NCBI GenBank assembly: GCA_041917295.1 | Contig: JAYRXX010000029.1 | Coordinates: forward strand, 1 to 38,910 | Direction: 5' to 3' | Origin: JADKHR01 sp041917295 | Lineage (GTDB): Bacteria; Elusimicrobiota; Elusimicrobia; FEN-1173 | DNA: 38,910 nucleotides | Shown: piece by piece, positions 1 to 7,646 of the stretch | Layout of the letters: the number at the start of each line of letters is the position of its first letter | Position numbering within the stretch: position 1 is the stretch's first letter | Made by a program: the position numbers and the translations under genes | Notes under the pieces: model-generated | What the model was told of the DNA's origin: nothing | What the model saw: the letters and a program-made list of their open reading frames with translations, nothing else | Database searches by the model: none

Positions 1-151
1 CTAAAAAAAAGACTCCGCCAGATCGAAATGAAGGCTGGAATTAAAAACCAAATCCCACCTAAAGGAGGTTCTGCCTCGGTTACCTTTTGAACCGCACAAC
101 GAATCACCTCACGGTTACATTCTTATACCGCTTGACGCGCCATTCCTAACG
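1..151. other. Window edge, no assignable gene
   Basis: No gene can be assigned. On the minus strand a frame is open from a GTG at 107 to the edge (about 35 codons, hydrophobic towards the edge, preceded by GAG). It could be the start of a gene lying outside the window, but nothing identifies it. I see no convincing terminator after arsC. Confidence 0.3.
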
Positions 152-625
152 CTAAGGGGACGGAGTTCTCCTGGTTGTTTTCGAGTGTGGTGAAGTCCGT
201 TCCTCTAAACACAGCTCCACGATAAACCGTCGGATCTCATCGCGCACCCGGCGGTAATGGGACAAGGCCTCCTCCTCGTTTTTGGCGTTCTTTGCCAGCG
301 CGGGCGGGTCGTCGAACCCGACATGGATAACCTTCGTTTTGTCGGGAAAAACGGGGCAACGCTCGTTGGCGTGACCGCACACGGTTATCACCACATCGAA
401 GTCCACGCCGTGAAGGTCGGCGATGGTCTTTGACCGGTGTCCGGAAATATCCACCCCCGTTTCGCCCATGACACGAACGGCCCGCGGGTTGAGACCGTGG
501 GGCTCAATCCCGGCGGAGTAAGCGTCCAGGACGTCGCCTTTCAACGCGCGCGCCCACCCCTCGGCCATCTGGCTTCGGCAAGAGTTTCCCGTGCACAGGA
601 ATAAGACGGTAATTTTTTGGGCCAT
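152..625 (-). CDS. arsC: Thioredoxin-coupled arsenate reductase ArsC
   Basis: Cytoplasmic reductase converting arsenate to arsenite, which the efflux pumps can export. The 157-residue protein has the low-molecular-weight phosphatase loop CTGNSCRSQ near the N-terminus (Cys11, Cys16, Arg17) and the downstream pair Cys83 and Cys90. This is the Cys triad of the thioredoxin-linked ArsC class typified by plasmid pI258, not the glutaredoxin-linked class. The frame is open back to 673, but the start at 625 is preferred because the protein then begins MAQKITVLF, as in the family, behind a purine-rich GGGGGAAAAGG. The C-terminal 15 residues are a basic Ser/Thr/Arg/Pro tail without a clear role. It is the last gene of the operon, 78 bases after the thioredoxin-like gene that may serve as its electron donor. 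The family call is secure; the start is likely. Confidence 0.93.
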   Translation of the reverse strand: MAQKITVLFLCTGNSCRSQMAEGWARALKGDVLDAYSAGIEPHGLNPRAVRVMGETGVDISGHRSKTIADLHGVDFDVVITVCGHANERCPVFPDKTKVIHVGFDDPPALAKNAKNEEEALSHYRRVRDEIRRFIVELCLEERTSPHSKTTRRTPSP

Positions 626-703
626 CCTTTTCCCCCAGGAGTCGGCGTGATCTCTTTCGGTCCACCGACGCAAAAAGAGCCGGCCCCCGGATTTCCAAAA
701 AGG

Positions 704-937
704 TCAGCCGACGAGTTTTTTTAATTCCTCGGCGCCGGGCACCCGCCCGGACACTTTTACCACGTCGTCCACCGCCAGGGCGGGGGTGGCCAGCACGCCG
801 AAGTTCATGATTTTTTCGATGTCCGTCACTTTTTCCAGGGTGTATTCAATCCCCAACGCCTGGGCGGCCTGTTCCGCCGCTTCCGTCAACTTTTTGCATT
901 TCGGGCAACCCGTACCCAACACCTGAATTTTTTTCAT
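704..937 (-). CDS. Small thioredoxin-like redox protein (CPKC)
   Basis: A 77-residue protein of the thioredoxin_3 type ('redox-active disulfide protein 2'). It opens with a beta strand and the active site G-C-P-K-C (Cys11, Cys14) and has the cis-proline context ATPALAVDD near residue 52. This is a minimal thioredoxin fold, much shorter than classical thioredoxin (about 105 residues). The start has a strong AGGAGG Shine-Dalgarno in the 9-base gap after the permease gene. Such proteins often sit next to ArsP/DUF318 permeases; here it lies between the permease and arsC, so it may recycle the ArsC disulfide or keep permease cysteines reduced. The partner is inferred from position only. Confidence 0.85.
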   Translation of the reverse strand: MKKIQVLGTGCPKCKKLTEAAEQAAQALGIEYTLEKVTDIEKIMNFGVLATPALAVDDVVKVSGRVPGAEELKKLVG

Positions 938-946
938 GGGACCCTC

Positions 947-2245
947 CTAAAAAAAGAACCCATACAGCCAACCCGTGGCCGTCGCCAGCGCGACAACGAG
1001 GGTAACATACACCAGGGTTTTCGTTGTTCCCATTATTTGTCGTAGGACCAACACGCTCGGCAAAGACAACGCCGGGCCCGCCAGGAGGAGCGCGAGCGCG
1101 GGACCCTTGCCCATGCCGCTTCCCAACAGCCCTTGCAGAATGGGCACTTCGGTCAACGTGGCGAAATACATGAACGCCCCCACCACCGATGAAACGAAGT
1201 TGGCGAAGAGACCGTTGCCGCCCACGAGGGAACTTACCCATGACGACGGTATTAGCCCTTCGTGTCCCGGCCTCCCCAGCAAGAACCCGGCCGCCAGCAC
1301 GCCGCCCAAAAGCAGAGGTGTCACTTGTTTGGTGAACTCCCAGGAGGCGGTGAACCAATCGCCCAACTCGCCCTCCGACGTTGCCGTGGCAATGCCCAGG
1401 CCGATAACGCCCACGGCAAAAGCCAGGACGGGCATTTGCGGAAACAAGATCGCGGCCGCCGCTGTCGCGGTGGTCATGACGATGAACTTCGTCCATTTAA
1501 GATGAAACCACCGCACAAGACCCAAGCCCAATCCCAGGGCGCTTACCGCCGTGAAGACCCACTTATGGGCGTAAACGGCCCCGAAAATACCCCCCTCGCC
1601 TTTTGGGGCCCCCCAATTGGCGAACACAAGAACCCCAACCATCGCCGCGAAAGTCAAAGCCGTTTGCTGAAGGGGACGAATGTCCCCCGGTCCGGGTATG
1701 ACGGCTTGCGCCGCCGCCCGGTCCGACTCGTCCTTCCGAAAGAAGAAGTGCATGGCCAGCCCCGCCACAAGGCTGAAAACAACCGCCCCGATGGTCCGGG
1801 CGAAACCCATTTCCGTCCCCAGCACGCGAGCCGTTAGGACGATGGCCAGCACGTTGATCGCCGGTCCCGAATAGAGGAACGCCACCGCCGGGCCCAGTCC
1901 CGCGCCACGTTTGTAAATGCCGCCGAAAAGGGGCAACACCGTGCAGGAACACACCGCCAGAATGGTCCCCGAGACCGACGCCACGCCGTAGGCCATGACC
2001 GGATGGGCCCTGGTGCCCAAGTATTTCATCACCGACGCCTGGCTGACAAAAGTGGCGATGGCCCCGGCGATGAAAAACGCGGGCAGAAGACATAAGACCA
2101 CATGCTCCCGCGCATACCACTTCACCAAATGGAACCCTTCCCGCACGGCCCCGTCAAACCGAGCCGATTCCACCGGAAAGAAATAGGCCGCGAGAAACGC
2201 CGCGACCAGCCACCCCAGAATTTTAATTTCCCTTTTCCAATCCAT
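947..2245 (-). CDS. ArsP-type permease (DUF318/PF03773 family)
   Basis: A 432-residue multispanning membrane protein of the permease family that includes Campylobacter ArsP, an exporter of trivalent organoarsenicals. Two related halves are visible. The first carries CSCTVLPLFGGIYKRG with two neighbouring cysteines (about residues 98-100), followed by a helix with GPAINVLAI. The second carries the counterpart FATLTEVPILQGLL and GPALSLPSVLVL. A charged cytoplasmic loop (FFRKDESDR, about 170) separates them. The start lies one base after the acr3 stop, so translation is probably coupled. Cargo could be methylated arsenicals or another soft metal or organometal; arsenic is inferred from Acr3 and ArsC on either side. 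Confidence 0.85.
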   Translation of the reverse strand: MDWKREIKILGWLVAAFLAAYFFPVESARFDGAVREGFHLVKWYAREHVVLCLLPAFFIAGAIATFVSQASVMKYLGTRAHPVMAYGVASVSGTILAVCSCTVLPLFGGIYKRGAGLGPAVAFLYSGPAINVLAIVLTARVLGTEMGFARTIGAVVFSLVAGLAMHFFFRKDESDRAAAQAVIPGPGDIRPLQQTALTFAAMVGVLVFANWGAPKGEGGIFGAVYAHKWVFTAVSALGLGLGLVRWFHLKWTKFIVMTTATAAAAILFPQMPVLAFAVGVIGLGIATATSEGELGDWFTASWEFTKQVTPLLLGGVLAAGFLLGRPGHEGLIPSSWVSSLVGGNGLFANFVSSVVGAFMYFATLTEVPILQGLLGSGMGKGPALALLLAGPALSLPSVLVLRQIMGTTKTLVYVTLVVALATATGWLYGFFF

Positions 2246-2246
2246 A

Positions 2247-3311
2247 TTAACTTTCCCTTGCGGGAGGGACCCATTTCTCGCGGAAATAGAGCGACACGTT
2301 CACCAGCCCAACCATGACCGGCACCTCCACCAAAGGGCCGATGACGGCGGCGAAGGCCGCGCCGGAATTGAGCCCGAACACCGCCACGGCCACCGCGATG
2401 GCCAGCTCGAAGTTGTTGCTTCCCGCCGTGAATGAGAGGGTGGCCGACTTCTTATAATCCGCGCCGACTTTCCAGCTCATCCAGAAGCTCGCCAGGAACA
2501 TGACCAGGAAGTAAATCAGCAAGGGCACCGCGATTCTCACCACATCCAAGGGAATCCGCACGATCCTGTTTCCCTTGAGGCTGAACATAAGCACGATGGT
2601 GAACAAAAGCGCGATGAGAGTGAGGGGGCTTATCCGGGGTATGAACGATTTTTCATACCACTCTTTTCCTTTCGTTTTGAGGCCGACGAGCCGGGTTAAT
2701 AGCCCCGCCAGGAACGGGATTCCCAAATAGATGGAAACGCTTTCGGCGATCTGCCCCATGCTGACTTTCACAAGGCTTCCTGGCAGACCCAACAGCGGAG
2801 GAAGCACGGTGATGAACAGGTAGGCGAAAGCGCTGTAAAAAAGAACCTGGAACACGCTGTTGAACGCCACGAGACCGGCCGCGTATTCGGTGTCTCCCTC
2901 CGCCAAGTCGTTCCAAACGATCACCATGGCGATGCACCGCGCCAAACCGATTAAAATGAGGCCCGCCATGTATTCGGGATGACCTCGCAGGAAAACCACC
3001 GCCAGAACAAACATCAAGATCGGTCCAACGATCCAGTTTTGAATTAACGAGAGGCCCAGAACTTTCCAATCCCGGAACACATCACCCAACTCTTCGTATT
3101 TCACCTTCGCCAACGGCGGATACATCATGAGAATCAACCCCGCGGCAATGGGAATGTTCGTCGTGCCGACCTGAAACAGGTTAATAAAACCCTCAACACC
3201 TTGAACAAAATAACCCAGCCCGACGCCAAAACCCATGGCCAGGAAAATCCAAAGAGTTAAGTGTCGGTCCAAAAAAGAAAGTCGCTTCCCGACGTTTACG
3301 TGTGTGTGCAT
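2247..3311 (-). CDS. acr3: Arsenite efflux transporter Acr3
   Basis: Inner-membrane arsenite exporter of the ACR3 (BART superfamily) type, 354 residues with about ten hydrophobic segments. Family marks: the start LSFLDRHLTLWIFLAMGFG, the conserved cysteine in GLARCIAMVIVWNDLA (Cys126) needed for As(III) transport in characterised members, the helix FTAGSNNFELAIAVA, and the acidic GPLVEVPVM (Glu329). It is the first gene of the minus-strand ars operon. No arsR is present in the window, so the regulator must lie elsewhere or be absent. The ATG at 3311 lacks a strong Shine-Dalgarno, but it fits the family N-terminus and no better start is visible. Confidence 0.95.
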   Translation of the reverse strand: MHTHVNVGKRLSFLDRHLTLWIFLAMGFGVGLGYFVQGVEGFINLFQVGTTNIPIAAGLILMMYPPLAKVKYEELGDVFRDWKVLGLSLIQNWIVGPILMFVLAVVFLRGHPEYMAGLILIGLARCIAMVIVWNDLAEGDTEYAAGLVAFNSVFQVLFYSAFAYLFITVLPPLLGLPGSLVKVSMGQIAESVSIYLGIPFLAGLLTRLVGLKTKGKEWYEKSFIPRISPLTLIALLFTIVLMFSLKGNRIVRIPLDVVRIAVPLLIYFLVMFLASFWMSWKVGADYKKSATLSFTAGSNNFELAIAVAVAVFGLNSGAAFAAVIGPLVEVPVMVGLVNVSLYFREKWVPPARES

Positions 3312-3355
3312 AAGGACTCGTCCTTGTGTGTGTTGACACCGACAATGATCCTAAA

Positions 3356-3371
3356 ATCAACGGACGTTGAC
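3356..3371. promoter_or_regulatory. Possible ArsR/SmtB-type operator upstream of acr3
   Basis: The sequence ATCAA-N6-TTGAC lies 45 bases upstream of the acr3 start. It matches the ATCAA-N6-TTGAT form reported for some ArsR-family sites, with one deviation. The motif GTTGACA also occurs twice nearby (near 3332 and 3366). I could not assign clean -35/-10 boxes for acr3, so this is only a hint. Confidence 0.25.
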
Positions 3372-3433
3372 AATCGGCCGAACAGAATGGTTATCCGACC
3401 CCCGAACCGATGGAAAATGGGGGACGGAAAATG

Positions 3434-3525
3434 GGGGACGTTGATAATTTAATAATTTAGTTAAAAAGTCCGACTGTCGAGGTGTGCTCGCGGTGTTTAT
3501 TAAGTTATTAAATTATCACCGTCCC
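3434..3525. repeat. 92-bp MITE-like palindrome with GGGGACG ends
   Basis: Two arms of about 27 bases (3434-3460 and 3499-3525) are inverted copies with two mismatches. They begin GGGGACG, continue into TGATAATTTAATAA, and are separated by about 38 bases without an ORF. The GGGGACG terminus is shared with the inverted repeats of the Y1 transposase element at 25100-26177. This may therefore be a non-autonomous relative mobilised by a similar transposase. A direct repeat of GGAAAATGGGGGACG-like sequence lies just outside the left arm (3412-3440). Confidence 0.65.
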
Positions 3526-3554
3526 CTATGGACGGACAAACTTTTTTGTGAAGG

Positions 3555-3720
3555 GTGCCGTGTGCCAGTGGCACATGTTTGGTACGGGCCGAATAGGCCC
3601 CGGCCCCGCGGGGGAACGCCCGAAATTTCCGTCGAATCCCCTTTCTGCGGCTCTGCCGCCCCCGGTGTTCGGCGCGCTGCGCCGAACCGCGATTCAACTG
3701 AAGTTTCCGGGTTAAAATGA
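3555..3720. other. GC-rich nested-dyad intergenic segment
   Basis: No gene is credible here, but the segment is strongly structured. It has a 6-bp-arm hairpin at 3561-3575 (TGTGCC/GGCACA), a perfect 9-bp-arm hairpin at 3667-3687 (GTTCGGCGC/GCGCCGAAC), and an outer imperfect pair at 3619-3638 and 3691-3711. It may be a REP-like element or the leader of the gene at 3780. The open frames through it on both strands have low-complexity products and no start signals. Confidence 0.45.
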
Positions 3721-3779
3721 AATGGTAACATCTGTCGGACTCGGAAAGGTCGGGTTGATTCGATAAATCGGAGGTGTTT

Positions 3780-4232
3780 ATGAAAACGAGGTTCAGTCTG
3801 TTTGTGTTGGCGGGTTTTGTGGCCGGCGGTATGGCTCATGCGGCTTCAGCGGTCTCAATCCAAGTGGAAACTCAGTCCCGCAACGACAAAACTCAAACGG
3901 GTTCGATTACGATTGTTACCGACGACGGACGCACGTTGACCGGCCATGTGACCGGAAGAATCGTTCGCACCGACCCGGCCGGGTTTCCGGTCTATTTGGA
4001 CCATGTGGTGGCGGTCCATTCCATGGGCACGTTCCACACCACCGAAGACATCGGGTTTCCCATGGGGGCTCCCAGCGGTTGTTCGGTGCCGGTTCAAGAA
4101 ATCATGAACATCGATAAGGGGACGGGCGAATTCAAGAACATTTCCGCCAACGTGACCATGGTGGGGACCTTGGATGTCTGCACGGGCCGAAACGTCTTCA
4201 GCATGGCTCCCGGTTCGTCTTTGACCTGGTAA
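3780..4232 (+). CDS. Small secreted protein of unknown function
   Basis: A 150-residue protein with a clear Sec signal peptide: MKTRFSLFVLAGFVAGG, then an AHAASA-type cleavage region near residue 25. The mature part is rich in Thr, Val and Gly and predicted beta-rich. It contains two cysteines (GCSVP and DVCTG) that could form a disulfide outside the cytoplasm. I do not recognise the family. The ATG at 3780 is preferred over an in-frame GTG two codons earlier because CGGAGG ends 5 bases before it. It stands alone between repeat-rich spacers; a strong hairpin follows the stop. Confidence 0.75.
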   Translation: MKTRFSLFVLAGFVAGGMAHAASAVSIQVETQSRNDKTQTGSITIVTDDGRTLTGHVTGRIVRTDPAGFPVYLDHVVAVHSMGTFHTTEDIGFPMGAPSGCSVPVQEIMNIDKGTGEFKNISANVTMVGTLDVCTGRNVFSMAPGSSLTW

Positions 4233-4244
4233 CCCCAAGGGGCT

Positions 4245-4278
4245 GATCCCTTCCGTGCCGCCGGGCGCGGAAGGGATC
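4245..4278 (+). terminator. Strong hairpin after the secreted-protein gene
   Basis: Perfect 11-bp arms GATCCCTTCCG/CGGAAGGGATC with a 12-base loop begin 13 bases after the stop codon. No U-tract follows, so it is not a classical intrinsic terminator. It may stabilise the 3' end or act with a factor. Confidence 0.45.
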
Positions 4279-4391
4279 CTCCCGCGGGGTCGGTTGATTT
4301 TCCCGGGAATGGTTTTTCCGACCGACGCCTCGGCTCGACAATCCGTTGCGTTCCCGGCCCCATCTGTTTGCCTCCGTCCTTAGCCCCAATC

Positions 4392-4539
4392 CACTTTAGA
4401 TAAGGCAAAATTGAAAAATTATCACTCCCCTCACCCTACCCTCTCCCAAGAGGAGAGGGAATAAACTTCAATGTTTACCTTCTCCACGTGGGAGAAGGTG
4501 CCGCAAAGCGGCGGATGAGGGGAAGCCTTATCTAAAGTG
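4392..4539. repeat. MITE-like element 1 (CACTTTAGATAAGGC termini)
   Basis: A 148-bp unit bounded by perfect 15-bp inverted repeats CACTTTAGATAAGGC/GCCTTATCTAAAGTG. Inside is the palindromic block CCCTCACCCTACCCTCTCCC...GGATGAGGGG (about 4427-4522). A homologous block occurs in the opposite orientation at 9016-9108. No ORF. Blocks of this kind (paired CCCTCTCC/GGAGAGGG) are widespread dispersed repeats in bacteria. Confidence 0.7.
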
Positions 4540-4550
4540 TCCCTAGCCCC

Positions 4551-4681
4551 AATGCGGTTCAAATAAGGATTGTCTCCCCGGCGAAGGCCGGGACCCAGTC
4601 TGTAAAGTTTTATCTTATCAACATGTTTTAATTACTAGATGCCGGCCTTCGCCGGCATGACGGGCTTATTTGAACCGCATT
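4551..4681. repeat. MITE-like element 2 (AATGCGGTTCAAATAAG termini)
   Basis: A 131-bp unit with perfect 17-bp inverted ends AATGCGGTTCAAATAAG/CTTATTTGAACCGCATT. It encloses a second dyad: CCCCGGCGAAGGCCGGG near 4576-4592 and GCCGGCCTTCGCCGGC at 4641-4656. It sits 11 bases after element 1, and TAGCCC precedes or follows both units. No ORF. The inner GGCGAAGGCCGG motif resembles known dispersed REP-like repeats. Confidence 0.7.
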
Positions 4682-4820
4682 ATCCTTAGCCCGAAAAATT
4701 CAGTCAACCGATCTTTTACGTCAACAGGGGCTGGAAAATTCTGTTCAACTCTCTGTCGACGGTGGCCCTGTTCCTCCGGAGGAATCCCGGGTCGTCGTTG
4801 TTGTTTGACCGACAGCCTGA

Positions 4821-4849
4821 TTGGGCGTGGGTTTGAGAGATGGTATAAT
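4821..4849 (+). promoter_or_regulatory. Promoter of dapL (extended -10 TGGTATAAT)
   Basis: A perfect -10 TATAAT at 4844-4849 is preceded by TGG, making an extended -10. A weak -35 (TTGGGC, 4821-4826) lies 17 bases upstream. Transcription would start near 4856, just before the AGGAGAG ribosome site at 4859-4865. This promoter probably opens the long biosynthetic block. Confidence 0.7.
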
Positions 4850-4870
4850 AGTGCCCACAGGAGAGACCCT

Positions 4871-6034
4871 ATGACCACGAAATCGTCCGACCGGTTGGGA
4901 TTGTTGCCGCCTTACCTTTTTGCCGCCATTGATGCGGCGAAAAAGGCCGCCCTTGATAAGGGCGCCGATATCATTTCCTTAGGCGTGGGCGACCCGGATT
5001 TGCCCACTCCGCCCCACATCATTGCAGCCGGGCAAGCCGCTTTGGCCAATCCCGCCAACCATCAATATCCGTTCGGCGCGGGACTGATGTCGTTTCGTCA
5101 GGCCGTCTCCAACTGGTATAAATCGCGGTTTCGGGTGGAGCTGGATCCCGCTTGCGAAATTTATTCCTTGATCGGTTCCAAAGACGGGTTGACCCATTTG
5201 CCCTTGGCTTTTTTAAATCCCGGCGATACGGCCATCGTGCCGGAACCCGCCTACCCCGCTTACAACGCCTCCATTTTGTTGGCCGGGGGAAAAACCCATT
5301 TTGTCCCCCTGCGGGAAGAAAACGGGTTCCTTCCCGACTTGGCGGCCATTCCGCTGGAGGTTTTGAGCCGCGCCAAATTGTTTTACGTCAATTATCCGTC
5401 CAATCCCCTGTCGGTAACGGCGCCCCGGCCCTTCTACGAAAAACTCGTCGCCTTGGCTCGGGAACACGGGTTCTTGGTGGTCCACGACGCCGCTTATTCG
5501 GAAATGTACTACGAGGAACCGCCTTTGTCCTTCCTCCAAATCCCCGGGGCCAAAGAGGTGGGCATTGAATTCCATTCTTGCTCGAAAACCTACAACATGA
5601 CCGGCTGGCGCGTGGGATGGGTGTGCGGCAACGCTGACGCCGTGCGTGTCCTGGGACGCTTAAAAGACAACTACGATTCCGGCGTGTTTCAGGCGGTCCA
5701 AGAAGCGGCCGTGGCCGCCTTGTCGGGGTCCCAATCCTGCGTGGCGGACATGCGGCGGTTGTATAAAGAACGCCGCGATTTGTTTGTCCCCCGCCTTCGA
5801 ACGCTCGGCTGGAAAGTGACCAATCCGCCCGCCACCTTCTATGTCTGGGCTCATACCCCCGCCGGCGTTTCGTCGGCCAAAACCGCCGAACGGTTGTTGA
5901 ACGAAGCCCACATTGTGTGCACCCCGGGCAACGGGTTCGGACCCACCGGGGAAGGATACGTCCGCTTCGCCTTAACAGTGCCTCCCGCCCGATTGGAGCA
6001 GGCGCTTCAGCGTATCGGCAAAATGGCGTGGTAA
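4871..6034 (+). CDS. dapL: LL-diaminopimelate aminotransferase
   Basis: PLP enzyme of the class I/II aminotransferase fold (387 residues). It converts tetrahydrodipicolinate and glutamate directly to LL-diaminopimelate, the shortcut route to lysine and peptidoglycan. DapL features: the N-terminus LPPYLFAAIDAAKKAA, DLPTPPHII, NHQYPFGAGL, the signature SLIGSKDGLTHLPLAF near residue 99, NYPSNPL, the PLP aspartate in VVHDAAYSE (Asp206) and the Schiff-base lysine in SCSKTYNMTGWR (Lys239). The open frame extends upstream to 4670, but that part lies in a repeat element and the promoter; the ATG at 4871 has AGGAGAG at ideal spacing. A related class I aminotransferase remains possible, but the match to DapL is close along its length. 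Confidence 0.92.
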   Translation: MTTKSSDRLGLLPPYLFAAIDAAKKAALDKGADIISLGVGDPDLPTPPHIIAAGQAALANPANHQYPFGAGLMSFRQAVSNWYKSRFRVELDPACEIYSLIGSKDGLTHLPLAFLNPGDTAIVPEPAYPAYNASILLAGGKTHFVPLREENGFLPDLAAIPLEVLSRAKLFYVNYPSNPLSVTAPRPFYEKLVALAREHGFLVVHDAAYSEMYYEEPPLSFLQIPGAKEVGIEFHSCSKTYNMTGWRVGWVCGNADAVRVLGRLKDNYDSGVFQAVQEAAVAALSGSQSCVADMRRLYKERRDLFVPRLRTLGWKVTNPPATFYVWAHTPAGVSSAKTAERLLNEAHIVCTPGNGFGPTGEGYVRFALTVPPARLEQALQRIGKMAW

Positions 6035-6885
6035 GAAAAAGCGGGGCCCTTCGGGTGGCCCTGGCGGCGATTTTGTTCGGGCTCCTGGGCGCCCTGGTCA
6101 AAAAAGCCTCCCAGGATTTGCCCAGTTCCATGATCGTCTTTTTTCGCAACGCGGCGGGATTTTTGGCGCTGTTGTTTTTTCTTCGTAAAGGGATCTCGTT
6201 GCGGACACGCCGGTTCGGCGCCCATTTTGGGCGGTCGGTGGCCGGTGTCGCCTCCATGTATTTGTCGTTTTACGCCATCGCCCACATGCGTCTCGCCGAT
6301 GCGTACACACTCACGTACACAGCGCCGCTCTTCATGCCGTTTCTCGCGCGCGGGTGGTTGGGCGAACCCGTTCCCCGTTACGCCTTGGGCGCGTTGGGCC
6401 TCGGCTTTTTCGGAGTGATCCTGCTGTTGAAACCCGGGTGGGGATTGTTTCAGCCCGTGGCCCTGGCGGCCCTGGCGTCGGGCCTGTTGAGCGCCGTGGC
6501 CCAGGTGGGTATTCGTCAACTGACCCGGTCGGAACCGCCCCTGCGCATCGTTTTTTATTTCGGATTGATCGGTTCCGTTTTAACCGCCCCCGCGCTTGCG
6601 CAAACATGGGTGGAACCAACCTGGGGCATGGGCGGGTTGCTCATCGGGCTGGGGGTGATGGCCACCGTGGCCCAGCTGCTCATGACGGAAGGCTATCGCC
6701 TCGCCTCCCCCGGCGACGTGGGCGCCATGATGTATCTGGCCGTGGCCGTGGCGGGCGTGACCGACTGGATTTTTTGGCGGCGGATTCCGGATTTGGTTTC
6801 GCTGTTGGGGATCGTGTTCATCATGGCGGCGGGGGTCTGGATCCTGCGGGCCCCCCCCGGTCTTGAACCGGAGAAATCCGCTTGA
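6028..6885 (+). CDS. EamA/DMT-family membrane transporter
   Basis: A 285-residue protein with about ten hydrophobic helices arranged as two EamA repeats: the first begins LRVALAAILFGLLGALVKKA and the second near LAALASGLLSAVAQVGIRQL. Family-typical pieces include FRNAAGFLALLFFLRKG, ADAYTLTYTAPLFMPFLA and FFGVILLLKPG. This superfamily exports or imports small metabolites; the substrate here is unknown. No ATG exists near the first helix. GTG at 6028, overlapping the dapL stop by 7 bases, gives a short basic N-terminus (MVRKSGALR) before helix 1; GTG at 6055 is an alternative. Confidence 0.85.
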   Translation: MVRKSGALRVALAAILFGLLGALVKKASQDLPSSMIVFFRNAAGFLALLFFLRKGISLRTRRFGAHFGRSVAGVASMYLSFYAIAHMRLADAYTLTYTAPLFMPFLARGWLGEPVPRYALGALGLGFFGVILLLKPGWGLFQPVALAALASGLLSAVAQVGIRQLTRSEPPLRIVFYFGLIGSVLTAPALAQTWVEPTWGMGGLLIGLGVMATVAQLLMTEGYRLASPGDVGAMMYLAVAVAGVTDWIFWRRIPDLVSLLGIVFIMAAGVWILRAPPGLEPEKSA

Positions 6886-7646
6886 ACCTCCGCATTGTCC
6901 TGGTCCGGCCGCGGAACCCTCTTAACATTGGCGCCGCCGCCCGGGCCATGGCCAATTTCGGTTTTTCCGACCTGGTCGTGGTCAAACCATTCGCGCCGGT
7001 TTGGCGCGAAACCACCTCCGCCCCCGGCGCCGAAGACCTTGTCCGCAACGCCCGCGCCGTGTCGTCCATCGATCAGGCCATCGGCGATTGCCACCTGGTT
7101 GTGGGCACAACCGCTTTGCGCGATCGACGAGCGGAGCGGCCTGTCGTGGCCTTGCCCCATCTGGGCGACCACTTGAAAAAAGAAACCCCCTCGCCGTTCT
7201 TGGCGCCAAAACCGGCGACGTTTCAGGCCGCTCTCTTGTTCGGGTCGGAAAAAACCGGATTGTCCGGGCCCTACTTGGATCGGTGCCATTTTTGGTTAAC
7301 AATTCCCACCGATCCGGCCTGCCCGTCCATGAATCTCGGCCAATCGGTGGCCCTCTGCGCCTACGAATGGGCCCGGGTGTTGGGCGGTTTGGCCCTGCGT
7401 CCTCTTCCCGGTCCGGGTCCCTTGGCCAACCAAGACGATTTGGCCCGCCTCGTAACCCACGCCATGGACCTGTTTAAAGCGGCCGACTATCTGCCTTTCC
7501 TTCCCCCGTCGGCCCAAGAACGGAAAATTCGCCGATTGTTTCAGCGGTGGCGGGTCCATAAACAGGACATCCAGCTTATTCATGGACTGTTTCGGTTCCT
7601 TAAGCAGGGCCTTACCGGAGAAAAACCCCGTGGCAAGAAAGCTTGA
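6882..7646 (+). CDS. trmJ: tRNA (cytidine/uridine-2'-O-)-methyltransferase TrmJ-like (SpoU family)
   Basis: SPOUT methyltransferase of 254 residues, predicted to 2'-O-methylate tRNA position 32 in the anticodon loop. Family marks in order: IVLVRPRNPLNIGAAARAMANFG (about residues 5-27, motif 1), DCHLVVGTTA (about 69-78), ALLFGSEKTGLS (motif 2) and SMNLGQSVALCAYE (motif 3, the trefoil-knot SAM site). A C-terminal helical extension contains RKIRRLFQRWRVHKQDIQLIHGLFR, as in TrmJ. It starts with TTG overlapping the previous stop by 4 bases, with GGAG upstream. The SpoU family is certain; the TrmJ subtype is very likely from length and tail. Confidence 0.9.
   Translation: MNLRIVLVRPRNPLNIGAAARAMANFGFSDLVVVKPFAPVWRETTSAPGAEDLVRNARAVSSIDQAIGDCHLVVGTTALRDRRAERPVVALPHLGDHLKKETPSPFLAPKPATFQAALLFGSEKTGLSGPYLDRCHFWLTIPTDPACPSMNLGQSVALCAYEWARVLGGLALRPLPGPGPLANQDDLARLVTHAMDLFKAADYLPFLPPSAQERKIRRLFQRWRVHKQDIQLIHGLFRFLKQGLTGEKPRGKKA

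Noticed and set aside
61..90. AAAGGAGGT-like stretch recalling the reversed 3' end of 16S rRNA
   Set aside because: Beyond this core the neighbouring bases do not match 16S rRNA, so no rRNA gene is called.
3484..3839. Open frames on both strands upstream of the secreted-protein gene
   Set aside because: They lie in a palindromic GC-rich segment, give low-complexity products, and have no start signals.
4670..4870. N-terminal extension of dapL
   Set aside because: It runs through the end of a repeat element and the promoter; the enzyme's family start matches the ATG at 4871 with a good ribosome site.
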